A DNA stretch of 10,729 nt from Acidimicrobiaceae bacterium (GTDB taxonomy: Bacteria > Actinomycetota > Acidimicrobiia > Acidimicrobiales > Bog-793): the NCBI GenBank assembly GCA_027459565.1, contig DAIDIA010000144.1, positions 1 to 10,729 of the forward strand, in the 5' to 3' direction. How positions within the stretch are numbered: position 1 is the stretch's first letter; every line of letters begins with the position of its first letter. A model generated the notes under the pieces. The model saw only the letters and a list, made by a program, of their open reading frames with translations. It searched no databases and was not told the origin of the DNA. Of this stretch, positions 1 through 7,005 are shown piece after piece. The translations under genes and the position numbers were made by a program.

Positions 1-321
1 GCGGTCTGCGGCCCCCCGCTGGACGGGGAACGCGCCAAGCATCTCCAGCAACCGTCCTGCGCTCTTGACCTTCCAGACCTCGCCCTTGACGAGATAACGC
101 AATCTGCGACGGGAGACCCTCGCGGAAATAAACCAATCGATATAAGAACGATGGATCGGGGCAACAATGAAGGCTCCCGATTTCGGCACGTTCTCCCTCC
201 CTTTGACACCTCCGATGAATACGAGGTGGGAAAGTCCGACGACGATGACGCGGCATACGGCGTAGAACAGCAACTCGCCCCGTGAGGGAGTCTGAATTCT
301 AGGAAGTTCACGGTCATTCAT
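1..321 (-). CDS. plsC: 1-acyl-sn-glycerol-3-phosphate acyltransferase (PlsC family), N-terminal part, cut by window edge
   Basis: Partial gene: 107 codons are visible from ATG at 321 and the frame is still open at base 1, so roughly the N-terminal half is present. PlsC-family enzymes move an acyl group from acyl-ACP or acyl-CoA to lysophosphatidic acid, giving phosphatidic acid at the inner face of the membrane. Seen here: a hydrophobic segment at about residues 18-37, then HRSYID (57-62), which fits the family HX4D catalytic motif (His57, Asp62), and GAFPVQRGAAD (96-106), which fits the second motif that binds the glycerol phosphate. It starts 5 bases after the cmk stop codon and has no clear Shine-Dalgarno, so it is probably translationally coupled to cmk as the last visible gene of the scpA operon. 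An in-frame GTG at 330 is an alternative start. The family is secure; the exact acyl acceptor is inferred. Confidence 0.88.
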   Translation of the reverse strand, partial: MNDRELPRIQTPSRGELLFYAVCRVIVVGLSHLVFIGGVKGRENVPKSGAFIVAPIHRSYIDWFISARVSRRRLRYLVKGEVWKVKSAGRLLEMLGAFPVQRGAADR

Positions 322-326
322 CGGCG

Positions 327-971
327 TCACAACATCGCGGCAATCTCATCGACGACTTCTGCCACCGTGCGCGAGGTTGAATCGATTACCACCGCGCCGT
401 CAGCAATCAAAAGAGGAGAGTCGTGCCGGGTCGAATCGATCTCATCGCGTCGCTCGATGGATTCTCTGGTGGTGCTAACGACATCCGGATCGACCTCGCC
501 CCTCGCGTCGAATTCGCGAGCTCGTCGCATTGCACGCACCGATGCCGACGCCGTGAGATAGATCTTCAATGTGGCATCTGGAAACACCACAGATCCGATG
601 TCTCTTCCCTCGACAATTCCACCGCCGTGCCTGTCTGCCCACTGGCGCTGACGCTTTACGAGTTCTTCCCTTACCTCTGGGTGTCTTGAAACCAATGACA
701 CCGCCGCGTCGACATCCCCTGTTCGAATCGTGGAGCTGACGTCCTCTCCGTCGAGCAAAATGGACGCGTTTACCTCAAGCACCATCGACCGAGCGAGACG
801 ACCGAGTGCTGGTCCGTCATGGACATCAACGCCCCGGCGCAATGCAAGGAGTGCTACTGCTCGGTACATTGCACCCGTATCGAGACGCTCGAGACCGAGA
901 CGCAGCGCGAGGGCCTTGGAAACCGTTGATTTACCGGATCCGCCGGGACCGTCGATGGCAATCAGCCGCAC
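327..971 (-). CDS. cmk: Cytidylate kinase (CMP/dCMP kinase)
   Basis: Cytosolic enzyme that phosphorylates CMP and dCMP to their diphosphates with ATP, in pyrimidine salvage and nucleotide recycling. The 214 residues are close to the usual bacterial length. Seen: P-loop GPGGSGKST (8-16), DTGAMYRA (31-38) in the nucleotide-monophosphate region, EGRDIGSVVFPDA (121-133), and the lid and C-terminal signature with RRDEIDSTRHDSPL (174-187). The start is GTG at 971, which overlaps the end of aroA by 10 bases. A GGAGG seven bases upstream (979-983), inside aroA, supports it. Following aroA and preceding an acyltransferase gene, cmk sits in the distal half of the operon; aroA-cmk adjacency is common in bacteria. 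No odd substitutions were noticed. Confidence 0.97.
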   Translation of the reverse strand: MRLIAIDGPGGSGKSTVSKALALRLGLERLDTGAMYRAVALLALRRGVDVHDGPALGRLARSMVLEVNASILLDGEDVSSTIRTGDVDAAVSLVSRHPEVREELVKRQRQWADRHGGGIVEGRDIGSVVFPDATLKIYLTASASVRAMRRAREFDARGEVDPDVVSTTRESIERRDEIDSTRHDSPLLIADGAVVIDSTSRTVAEVVDEIAAML

Positions 972-2242
972 TGAAGCGCCTCCAGGTCGTCAATGAAACT
1001 CGGCCAGCTTGTTGCCACCGATTCGAATCCCGCGATCTCGAGCGTTTCATCTCCGCGAAGCGCTGCGATCGCAAGCGACATCGCGATTCTATGGTCACCA
1101 TGAGATCTCACCCTGCCGCGTGGTACAAGATGAGGTCCGGTAATGATCAGGCCGTCTTCAGTCGGCTCGACGTTGGCTCCGAGTGCCCGCATCTCACTTG
1201 TGACAGTTGCAATCCTGTCGCTCTCTTTCACTTTCAGCTCCCGTGCATCCCGTATTACCGTTGTTCCCACCGCACACGACGCTGCGACGCTCAGGATCGG
1301 AATCTCGTCGATAAGCCCAGGGATCTCATCCCCACCGATCTCGGTACCGACGAGCTCAGAAGCGCGAACATGAATATCGACAACGTTCGCACCACGGTCG
1401 ACGGTGGAGATATCCGCACCCATTCGACGCAGTACGTTCAGGAAACCCGCGCGACCGGGTCCCACGTAGACATTCTCGATTGTGAGATCGCTTCCCGGCA
1501 CAACACTTGCTGCAACGACAAAGAAAGCTGCCTGCGAGGGATCGCACGGAACTTGAATCTCGAAGGGTCGAAGTTCCGAGGCGGAGAGCGCGACGACGTA
1601 GTCCTTGTCATCTGGCGAATATCTGATCTTCGCACCAGCTAGCTGCATCATCTCCTCGGTGTGGCGACGTGTTGCAATCGGCTCACGAACGACTGTCTCC
1701 CCCGATGCCGCCAAACCCGCGAGCAGGATTGCGCTCTTCACCTGGGCGCTCGCAACGCCCGGGGTGTATTCGATGCCGTGGAGACGACCTCCTCTCACGA
1801 CGAGAGGCGCAAAGCGCCCATTGTCGCGCCCGTCGAGAAACGCCCCCATCTCGCGCAGGGGTGTGACCACGCGCTCCATCGGACGGCGGTGGATGGATTC
1901 GTCACCGACCAAGATGCTGAGGAATGGCATCGATGCGAGCACGCCTGCAAGCAGTCGCGTACCGGTACCCGAGTTCCCCATGTCCAGCGGCCGTTCGGGC
2001 TCTCTGAACCGGCTTCGGCCACCGTGGATGAAGTCTCCATCGAACTCCACCCCCATCATTGCCAGTGCAGATCGGGTCGCAACGATGTCATGACCGTCGC
2101 CGAGGCCAAGCACCTTCGACGTACCCTCTGCAAGCGCACCAAGCAAAAGTGCCCGGTGAGAGATGGACTTGTCACCGGGGACGTGGGCTCGTCCCGTCAG
2201 GGGTCCGCGACCGACGAATGTGGCAACCATCTCAGGTTGCAT
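962..2242 (-). CDS. aroA: 3-phosphoshikimate 1-carboxyvinyltransferase (EPSP synthase)
   Basis: Sixth step of the shikimate pathway: shikimate-3-phosphate plus phosphoenolpyruvate gives EPSP in the cytosol. The 426 residues match the usual two-domain fold. Seen: PGDKSISHRALLLG (22-35, Lys25), GNSGTGTRLLAG (89-100), RRPMERVVTPLREMGA (119-134), SAQVKSAILLAGL (165-177), DEIPIL (312-317), LKVKESDRIA (336-345) and HGDHRIAMSLAIAAL (381-395). The GDKSISHR form is that of the class II-like enzymes, unlike the GSKS...NR form of the Escherichia coli type. The residue at the position linked to glyphosate tolerance (Ala in the CP4 enzyme) is Gly92 here, so the motif gives no sign of natural tolerance. 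The ATG at 2242 overlaps the tyrA stop as TGATG, indicating coupled translation; an ATG at codon 5 is an alternative. It supplies the pathway that feeds AroH and TyrA upstream in the same operon. Confidence 0.97.
   Translation of the reverse strand: MQPEMVATFVGRGPLTGRAHVPGDKSISHRALLLGALAEGTSKVLGLGDGHDIVATRSALAMMGVEFDGDFIHGGRSRFREPERPLDMGNSGTGTRLLAGVLASMPFLSILVGDESIHRRPMERVVTPLREMGAFLDGRDNGRFAPLVVRGGRLHGIEYTPGVASAQVKSAILLAGLAASGETVVREPIATRRHTEEMMQLAGAKIRYSPDDKDYVVALSASELRPFEIQVPCDPSQAAFFVVAASVVPGSDLTIENVYVGPGRAGFLNVLRRMGADISTVDRGANVVDIHVRASELVGTEIGGDEIPGLIDEIPILSVAASCAVGTTVIRDARELKVKESDRIATVTSEMRALGANVEPTEDGLIITGPHLVPRGRVRSHGDHRIAMSLAIAALRGDETLEIAGFESVATSWPSFIDDLEALQCG
979..983 (-). promoter_or_regulatory. 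Shine-Dalgarno of cmk, inside aroA
   Basis: GGAGG on the minus strand lies 7 bases before the GTG at 971, within the last codons of aroA. It fixes the non-ATG start of cmk and explains how cmk can be initiated on its own although the two genes overlap. Confidence 0.7.
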
Positions 2243-3336
2243 CAGGCGAGCCCCACGATCGATGGACGGTATCCGTGGTCGTTGAGAACCTCTTTCGCCC
2301 GTTTCCCGTCCTCTTCGTTGATCATGAGCACGATCACCCCCCGGTCCCCCTCTGATGAGTGTGCAATCTCAAGATCCCAGATGTTGATCCCGATTCCTCC
2401 GAGCAGCGTTGTCACCTCGGCCAGAACTCCCGGGCGATCGGGCACGGGAACACGGCATTCGGTCACATCCTCGGGTGAAGGTACCCGTGCCGGCAGATTG
2501 CGCCTAGCCCGCTTGGCGTAATCGAGAAGATTCACGAGTGCATCTCGATCGCCCGACAGAACGATCCGCCTGACATCGTCGAGCCTGACGCGGAGTGCAT
2601 CCAGTGCTTCGAGCACTGCCGAGGCGTTGTCTCGGAAGATGTCGGGCCAGATCGCGGGATCGCCTGCCGCGATGCGCGTCATGTCACGGAACCCCCCAGC
2701 CGCGAGCCTCAGCAGGGATCGCTGTTCGGTCGATGCATCCGCGGCCACGGCCATAAGCGTTGCCGCGGTCAGATGCGGGAGATGCGAGACGACCGCGACC
2801 AACGCATCATGGCGGTTCGGCGTCAACAGGAGCGGGTCCGCTCCAAGCGAGGAGACAATCTCTCGCACCCTTTGCAGTGCATCAGGATCCGTGTATTCGT
2901 TTGGAGTCAAGACCCATGTCGCGCCGCGGAAGAGATCGCGATCCGCTCCGTCGGGACCCTCCTGTTCAGATCCCGCCATGGGGTGGCCACCGACAAATCG
3001 CGGTGAAGGAAGTCTTGCCACAATGCGCTCCTTCACTCCTGCGACGTCGGTGACGATCACCTGACCGCGAGCCCGCTCTCCGAGTACTCGAGCCGAGACC
3101 GCGACAACGTCTGCTGGGGGTGTCGCGATGAACACAACTGACGCGCCGGCGTCTTCGCCGATGCGATCGACGACGCCGAGTTCAAGGGCCCGTTCGCTTC
3201 TCTCCCGGTTGAGATCGCTTCCGCTCACATGCCATCCAAGCTCGCGCAAGCGGAGCCCGATCGAAGATCCGATCAGGCCGAGGCCGATAATCTCGCCGTG
3301 TCTCTCGTTCAGGGGCAACTTCGACAATCCGGGCAT
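2242..3336 (-). CDS. tyrA: Prephenate dehydrogenase with C-terminal ACT domain
   Basis: Oxidative decarboxylation of prephenate to 4-hydroxyphenylpyruvate, toward tyrosine, in the cytosol. Read from ATG at 3336 it is 364 residues. Seen: Rossmann motif IGLGLIGSS (17-25), an acidic Asp41 at the end of the second strand (favouring NAD+ over NADP+, inference), GGHPMAGSEQEG (116-127) and VSHLPHLTAATL (183-194) with the conserved histidines of the family, RDMTRIAAGDPAIWPDIF (217-234), and an ACT domain at about 293-361 beginning CRVPVPDRPGVLAEV. The ACT domain suggests feedback control by an aromatic amino acid. The frame is open to another start at 3375, but that would overlap aroH by 35 bases; ATG 3336 lies 4 bases after the aroH stop, with AAGG just before it, and is preferred. 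Activity on arogenate instead of prephenate cannot be excluded from sequence. Confidence 0.95.
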   Translation of the reverse strand: MPGLSKLPLNERHGEIIGLGLIGSSIGLRLRELGWHVSGSDLNRERSERALELGVVDRIGEDAGASVVFIATPPADVVAVSARVLGERARGQVIVTDVAGVKERIVARLPSPRFVGGHPMAGSEQEGPDGADRDLFRGATWVLTPNEYTDPDALQRVREIVSSLGADPLLLTPNRHDALVAVVSHLPHLTAATLMAVAADASTEQRSLLRLAAGGFRDMTRIAAGDPAIWPDIFRDNASAVLEALDALRVRLDDVRRIVLSGDRDALVNLLDYAKRARRNLPARVPSPEDVTECRVPVPDRPGVLAEVTTLLGGIGINIWDLEIAHSSEGDRGVIVLMINEEDGKRAKEVLNDHGYRPSIVGLA

Positions 3337-3340
3337 CGCC

Positions 3341-3709
3341 TTATTCGGCGAGGTCAGTGCGCAACACGACCGCACCCTTTGTGTACACGTGACGAATCTC
3401 TGCCCGGGACCTCATTGAATAACACTGGACCATCACGCGGATGCACCGTGCGAGCGCTCCCTTGACCCCAAGTTCAACGGAGCCGAACAGCGGAACGTCG
3501 TCAAGTCCCAGTTCATGGGCTCCCGACGCTGGAAAGGCAGCGGTCAGGTCGGAGGTAGCCGAAAAGAAGATGCAGACAAGGTCATCGCGATCGATCTCGT
3601 TTCGGACAAAGATCTCCTCAAGGAGTGCCTTTGTCGCGCCCGCGATCAGCGAGGGTTCATCCCTTTCCACGGTAGTAGCGCCTCGTATTGCCCTCAGGGT
3701 ATTTTGCAT
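3341..3709 (-). CDS. aroH: Chorismate mutase, AroH (monofunctional trimeric) class
   Basis: Rearranges chorismate to prephenate, the substrate of the TyrA encoded immediately downstream. At 122 residues it is the standard length of the Bacillus subtilis AroH fold and unrelated to the helical AroQ class. Seen: RAIRGATTVERD (6-17, Arg9), SATSDLTAAFPA (50-61), Glu79 in GSVELGV, CIRVMV (89-94, Arg91), IRHVYTKGAVVLRTDL (105-120, Tyr109, Arg117). By alignment from memory with B. subtilis, Arg9, Glu79, Arg91, Tyr109 and Arg117 match catalytic Arg7, Glu78, Arg90, Tyr108 and Arg116. Three other pocket positions differ: Lys60 to Ser62, Arg63 to His65 and Cys75 to Gly76. The start is ATG at 3709, 12 bases after the pseudouridine synthase stop, without a clear Shine-Dalgarno. 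Placing this enzyme next to TyrA suggests the pair channels flux to tyrosine (inference). Confidence 0.95.
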   Translation of the reverse strand: MQNTLRAIRGATTVERDEPSLIAGATKALLEEIFVRNEIDRDDLVCIFFSATSDLTAAFPASGAHELGLDDVPLFGSVELGVKGALARCIRVMVQCYSMRSRAEIRHVYTKGAVVLRTDLAE

Positions 3710-3721
3710 CGGTCTGGAAGC

Positions 3722-4465
3722 CTATCGGCCAAGCAAACGCGAGGTCGTCCTCACCGCAACTTCCGAGAGCGTGCGGACCTCATCCTGAGTGAGATGACGA
3801 AAGCTCCCGGGAGCGAGCTGGCTGTCACTGATGGATCCGATCCTCGTCCTCACGAGGCGAGTGACTTGCAGTGATACGGCTTCGCACATCCGGCGAACCT
3901 GTCGGTTCTTTCCCTCGTGGATGACGATCTTGAGCACGTTATCGCCCACGTTGGCGACCTTCGCCGGCTGGGTGGTGACTCCAGGCTCAATCTCGACGCC
4001 CTCGCGCAGCGCCCGAATCGCACTGGGGGTCACCTCTCCTCGCACCTGAGCGAGATATTCCTTCTCGACCCCATGGCTCGGGTGGGTAAGGAGCTGTGAC
4101 AGCTCGCCGTCATTGGTGAGGATTATCAATCCCTCGGTCGCAAAGTCAAGCCGTCCCACGGAGAACACGCGCGGATCAGGTGGTACAAGGTCGAGGATTG
4201 TGGGTCGTCCCTCGGGATCCGAGGCGGTCACCACGACGCCGGCGGGCTTGTTCACGAGATAATGCACGAGCCCGGGCAAGACGCCGACGGGAACGGAGTC
4301 CACGCTGATCCGGTCTGACTCGACGTCGACGCGCTGACCAAGGCGAGCGATCTCCCCGTTTACGGTGACCCGCCCCTCTTCGATGAGTTCGTCACAGACC
4401 CGTCTCGACCCGATGCCAGCCCGAGCGAGGACCTTTTGCAGTCGCTCCCCGTACGTCTCCTCCAT
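3722..4465 (-). CDS. rluB: Pseudouridine synthase, RluB/RsuA family (large-subunit rRNA type)
   Basis: Isomerises a specific uridine of rRNA to pseudouridine. The gene beside scpB in many Gram-positive bacteria is of the RluB type (23S rRNA), so that is the likely target, though the site is inferred. Numbered from the in-frame GTG at 4468, the S4 RNA-binding domain covers about residues 8-55 (ERLQKVLARAGIGSRR...), the catalytic motif is GRLDFATEGLIILTNDG (105-121, catalytic Asp108), HGVEKEYLAQV is at 132-142, and GKNRQVRRMC at 186-195 is the C-terminal family signature. The ATG at 4465 shares its A with the scpB stop (TGATG), so it is chosen over the GTG one codon upstream. Total length of 247-248 residues is normal. 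It is co-transcribed with scpB upstream and aroH downstream. Confidence 0.94.
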   Translation of the reverse strand: MEETYGERLQKVLARAGIGSRRVCDELIEEGRVTVNGEIARLGQRVDVESDRISVDSVPVGVLPGLVHYLVNKPAGVVVTASDPEGRPTILDLVPPDPRVFSVGRLDFATEGLIILTNDGELSQLLTHPSHGVEKEYLAQVRGEVTPSAIRALREGVEIEPGVTTQPAKVANVGDNVLKIVIHEGKNRQVRRMCEAVSLQVTRLVRTRIGSISDSQLAPGSFRHLTQDEVRTLSEVAVRTTSRLLGR

Positions 4466-5052
4466 CACTCTTCGGGACCGGGCCGCAGAACCTGCTCAAG
4501 GAGCTCGACGGTCGAAACATCCGGAACGAAATGCTCCAGTGGCGGTAGGTCTTCGAGGGTGTTGAGACCGAGTCGTTCGAGGAAGAGGCGACTCGTCCCG
4601 AACAGAATTGCCTGGCCCGGGCCCTCATCCCTGCCCACCGTCTCCACGTATCCGCGCTGGGAGAGTAGGCGGACGACCCCATCGGCGTTGACGCCCCGGA
4701 TCTGGGCAATCTGTCCACGCGAGATCGGCTGCTTGTACGCGATGATTGCCAACGTCTCAAGTGCTGCCGGAGAGAGTCTCGAAGGCATGTCGTCGAGAAT
4801 AAAGCGCTCAACATATCCTCGATATGCAGGGTGACTCTGGAAGCGGTAGCCACCCCCAACGTGTGCGAGTTCGAATCCGCGTTCCTCTGCTTCGTAACTC
4901 TCGGCCATCACCTTGCACAGTTCGTCAACGCGTTCGACGGACAGCTCCAGGAGTTCTGACAGCAGTTGACTTGACACAGGCTCCGAAGCGGTGATGATGA
5001 CGGCCTCGATCGCAGCCGCCTCTGGTCGCCAGTCTGGTGGTAGCGAACCCAT
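4465..5052 (-). CDS. scpB: Segregation and condensation protein B
   Basis: ScpB dimers bind the ScpA kleisin and help the SMC complex compact and separate chromosomes on the nucleoid. About 195 residues, as usual. The protein is two winged-helix domains: an N-terminal one (about residues 10-80) and a second containing the family hallmark LSPAALETLAIIAYKQPISR (94-113) followed by RGVNADGVVRLL (120-131) and GPGQAILFGTSRLFLERLGL (145-164). The tail, rich in Glu and Pro, is not conserved. The ATG at 5052 overlaps the scpA stop as TGATG; a GTG one codon upstream (5055) is a less likely start. Coupling to scpA fits the need for fixed stoichiometry of the two partners. Confidence 0.96.
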   Translation of the reverse strand: MGSLPPDWRPEAAAIEAVIITASEPVSSQLLSELLELSVERVDELCKVMAESYEAEERGFELAHVGGGYRFQSHPAYRGYVERFILDDMPSRLSPAALETLAIIAYKQPISRGQIAQIRGVNADGVVRLLSQRGYVETVGRDEGPGQAILFGTSRLFLERLGLNTLEDLPPLEHFVPDVSTVELLEQVLRPGPEE

Positions 5053-5843
5053 CACAAGATTGACGACGCCGTGTCGTCGTAGTCGTCCGCGTTCTCCACC
5101 GCGTACTTCCCATCCTTCGCGGTCCAGAGAATCAACAGGTCGCCGAAGTTTGCCGTCTGAACCAAGTCGATCATCTCGTTCTTGTACAGTTCCAAAAGCG
5201 CGAGAAAGGTTGCCACAAGTCTCGCCTTCGAGGTGTCGCCAAAGAGCAATTGGGCAAGCGTGATCCGCGGCCGGTCGGGAAGGATGCCCACCAAGAGGTC
5301 GAGGGTCTCTGTCACCGTGATCTCGTCGTCGTGGACGTGCACGGTTGAAACAGATCGGGCAGGCTGATTGGCGAAGGCGCGGAGGGCGGCTCGATGGATA
5401 TCGGTGCTCGTTACACCCTCCAGCAGGTCCGGGGCGACTCCATCAAATCGCTCATCGGGCCCGGCTCGACGCGCGGATGACCTTGACGCAAGCGACTCGA
5501 GCGCCGCGATCTCCTTCGCCGCCCCACTGAACGTCTTGCACTCCACGAGCCTCGCGAGCAGGTAGTCCCGGGCCTCGAAGAGCGAAAGATCCTCATCGAG
5601 ATCGACATCGTCGCCCCCCGGAAGGAGGCGCCTACATTTGAGTTCGACAAGAGTCGCAGCGATCAACAGGAACTCCGTCGCGAGTTCCAGATTGGCCTGC
5701 TCGAGGCGACGAAGCTCCTGGAGAAATGCCTCGACAATTTCCGACAGGCTAATGGCGTAGACATCAACCTCCTCGGCGGAGATGAGCTGCAAGAGCAAGT
5801 TGAAAGGACCGTCATAGACGTCGAGATGGACCTCGTAGGCCAT
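5052..5843 (-). CDS. scpA: Segregation and condensation protein A (kleisin)
   Basis: Kleisin subunit that bridges the heads of SMC dimers and carries ScpB, acting in chromosome condensation and segregation. From ATG at 5843 the protein has 263 residues, the usual size. Seen: N-terminal signature VYDGPFNLLLQLI (9-21), the helix LATEFLLIAATLVELKCRRL (54-73) of the SMC-neck-binding domain, an acidic linker around residues 77-88, and a C-terminal winged helix with ARLVATFLALLELYKNEMI. The frame stays open upstream to 6059, into trpS on the other strand, but that extension has no family similarity and lies across the promoter region; the first 72 codons of that longer frame are rejected. The gene opens the eight-gene operon. 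There is no Shine-Dalgarno, but a TAnnnT hexamer sits 6 bases before the ATG, suggesting leaderless initiation. Confidence 0.95.
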   Translation of the reverse strand: MAYEVHLDVYDGPFNLLLQLISAEEVDVYAISLSEIVEAFLQELRRLEQANLELATEFLLIAATLVELKCRRLLPGGDDVDLDEDLSLFEARDYLLARLVECKTFSGAAKEIAALESLASRSSARRAGPDERFDGVAPDLLEGVTSTDIHRAALRAFANQPARSVSTVHVHDDEITVTETLDLLVGILPDRPRITLAQLLFGDTSKARLVATFLALLELYKNEMIDLVQTANFGDLLILWTAKDGKYAVENADDYDDTASSIL

Positions 5844-5849
5844 GACACG

Positions 5850-5855
5850 ACGATA
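5850..5855 (-). promoter_or_regulatory. Putative -10 hexamer for leaderless scpA transcript
   Basis: TATCGT on the minus strand fits the actinobacterial TAnnnT pattern. Exactly six bases separate it from the scpA ATG at 5843, which would place +1 on the A of the start codon. No Shine-Dalgarno and no good -35 are seen, so this is a prediction by pattern and spacing. Confidence 0.45.
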
Positions 5856-5930
5856 TCTGCCGAGCGGCGGGTCCGTGTGCGAAAGAGCCAAATATGTACC
5901 GAGGCGGAGCGGCTGAGGCTCGGAATTCAG

Positions 5931-5944
5931 ACGCACAACTGCGT
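5931..5944. repeat. Short perfect inverted repeat between the divergent promoters
   Basis: ACGCA-CAAC-TGCGT: two 5-base arms with a 4-base centre, near the middle of the scpA-trpS intergenic region. It could be an operator half-site pair or a small hairpin, or chance; nothing else supports a function. Confidence 0.3.
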
Positions 5945-6009
5945 GCGCTGGGATGATGTTGTCGTGATGCCGTTGGCTCGATACACCGTCTGGTACCCGA
6001 AGAAACTTG

Positions 6010-6015
6010 TAGCAT
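6010..6015 (+). promoter_or_regulatory. Putative -10 hexamer for leaderless trpS transcript
   Basis: TAGCAT fits TAnnnT and ends six bases before the trpS ATG at 6022, so transcription would start at the A of the start codon. The bases directly before the ATG contain no Shine-Dalgarno. No clear -35 is seen 16-19 bases upstream. Confidence 0.45.
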
Positions 6016-6021
6016 TCTCCA

Positions 6022-7005
6022 ATGGCGCGAGTGCTCTCAGCGATACAACCATCAGGCACAATTCATCTCGGAAACTATTTCGGAGCCATCAGACCATGGG
6101 TTGCGGCTCAACGGAATAACGATGCTTTCTATTCGATTGCGGACCTACACGCGCTGACGCTCGATATCGATCCTGCTGCGCTCCGAGCTAACACCCTCGA
6201 TACGGCGATCGTCCTATTCGCAGCGGGACTCGATCCGGAGCTCTGCACACTTTTCGTGCAGAGCCACCTGCATGAGCACAATGAACTCTCATGGCTGCTT
6301 GAGTGTGTTGCCACCTACGGTGAGCTTCGAAGAATGGTCCAGTTCAAGGACAAGAGTGCCAATCAGGAGTCGGTGAGGGTCGGTTTGCTCACCTACCCGG
6401 TGCTCATGGCTGCAGACATCTTGCTGTACCAGACCGAACAGGTACCCGTGGGTGACGACCAAAGACAACACCTTGAACTCTCAAGGGATCTGGCTGTTCG
6501 CTTCAACGGCCGCTACGGGACCGTATTTCGCGTTCCCGAGGCGATCATCCCTTCCGTGGGTGCCCGTGTCATGGATCTCCAGTATCCCAATCGAAAGATG
6601 TCAAAGTCCGTCGGATCCCCTCAGGGCACGATCAACATCACCGATACGGCGGATGAAATCGCCAAAAAGGTCCGGCGGGCAGTGACAGACAATGAAGCCG
6701 ATGTCCTCTACGACCCCGATACGCGACCGGGATTGTCCAATCTGCTGGAATTGCTCTCGGTGACGACGGGAAGATCGCCGACTGATCTGGCGGAAGATTT
6801 CTCGTCCTACGGTGAATTGAAAGCCGCCTTGACATCATCCCTTATCGAGGCGCTCGCCCCATTGCAACAGAGGATGCAAGAGCTCCGCCAGGATTATGGC
6901 CACGTCGCGCGCCTGCTCAATGAGGGTGCGGACAAAGCCCGCGCCATCGCATCCGAGACGCTGGCCAGAGCAAGGGACGCCGTCGGTCTTCTCGCACAGC
7001 GCTGA
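6022..7005 (+). CDS. trpS: Tryptophanyl-tRNA synthetase
   Basis: Class I synthetase that charges tRNA(Trp) with tryptophan in the cytosol. At 327 residues it matches the compact bacterial enzyme. Seen: the HIGH-type motif in PSGTIHLGN (10-18), the tryptophan pocket TYPVLMAADILLYQ (124-137), where Met129 and Asp132 coincide with the substrate-contacting residues of the Geobacillus stearothermophilus enzyme, VPVGDDQRQHLEL (141-153), and the KMSKS loop in RKMSKSVGSPQG (191-202). The C-terminal helical part (from about 235) is the anticodon-recognition region. ATG 6022 is supported by family alignment, since VLSAIQPSG begins just after it. It is the only plus-strand gene in the window, divergent from scpA and convergent with tcuB. 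No T-box leader is present. Confidence 0.97.
   Translation: MARVLSAIQPSGTIHLGNYFGAIRPWVAAQRNNDAFYSIADLHALTLDIDPAALRANTLDTAIVLFAAGLDPELCTLFVQSHLHEHNELSWLLECVATYGELRRMVQFKDKSANQESVRVGLLTYPVLMAADILLYQTEQVPVGDDQRQHLELSRDLAVRFNGRYGTVFRVPEAIIPSVGARVMDLQYPNRKMSKSVGSPQGTINITDTADEIAKKVRRAVTDNEADVLYDPDTRPGLSNLLELLSVTTGRSPTDLAEDFSSYGELKAALTSSLIEALAPLQQRMQELRQDYGHVARLLNEGADKARAIASETLARARDAVGLLAQR

Larger units (their letters stand above)
5844..6021. promoter_or_regulatory. Divergent intergenic control region between scpA and trpS
   Basis: This 178-base stretch separates two outward-facing genes and holds no supported gene. Each edge carries a TAnnnT hexamer exactly six bases before the adjacent ATG, and no Shine-Dalgarno is visible on either side. 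Convincing -35 elements were not found for either hexamer. The middle holds a small perfect inverted repeat (5931-5944) and a looser one (CCGAG at 5899-5903 with CTCGG at 5919-5923). The region must drive both the segregation/aromatic operon and trpS. Confidence 0.75.

Noticed and set aside
806..2521. Two long plus-strand open frames (806-1642 and 1661-2521) opposite aroA, cmk and the end of tyrA
   Set aside because: They lie antisense to well-recognised enzymes with intact motifs, show no domain of their own, and have the Arg/Ser/Pro-rich composition expected from reading G+C-rich genes backwards.
2325..2600. ACT domain of tyrA as a separate small regulator gene
   Set aside because: It is in frame and continuous with the dehydrogenase with no stop between; fused ACT domains are common in TyrA.
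3337..3375. Earlier start of tyrA at 3375
   Set aside because: It would overlap aroH by 35 bases and add 13 residues before the dinucleotide fold; ATG 3336 sits 4 bases after the aroH stop with AAGG before it.
5991..5999. TGGTACCCG before trpS, resembling the T-box antiterminator core
   Set aside because: It lacks the conserved GCG after TGGTACC, lies only about 25 bases from the ATG with no room for a T-box leader or terminator, and falls upstream of the predicted start of transcription.
5844..6059. N-terminal extension of scpA by 72 codons
   Set aside because: The extra residues do not resemble ScpA, would overlap trpS on the other strand and cover the promoter region; the family signature begins right after ATG 5843.
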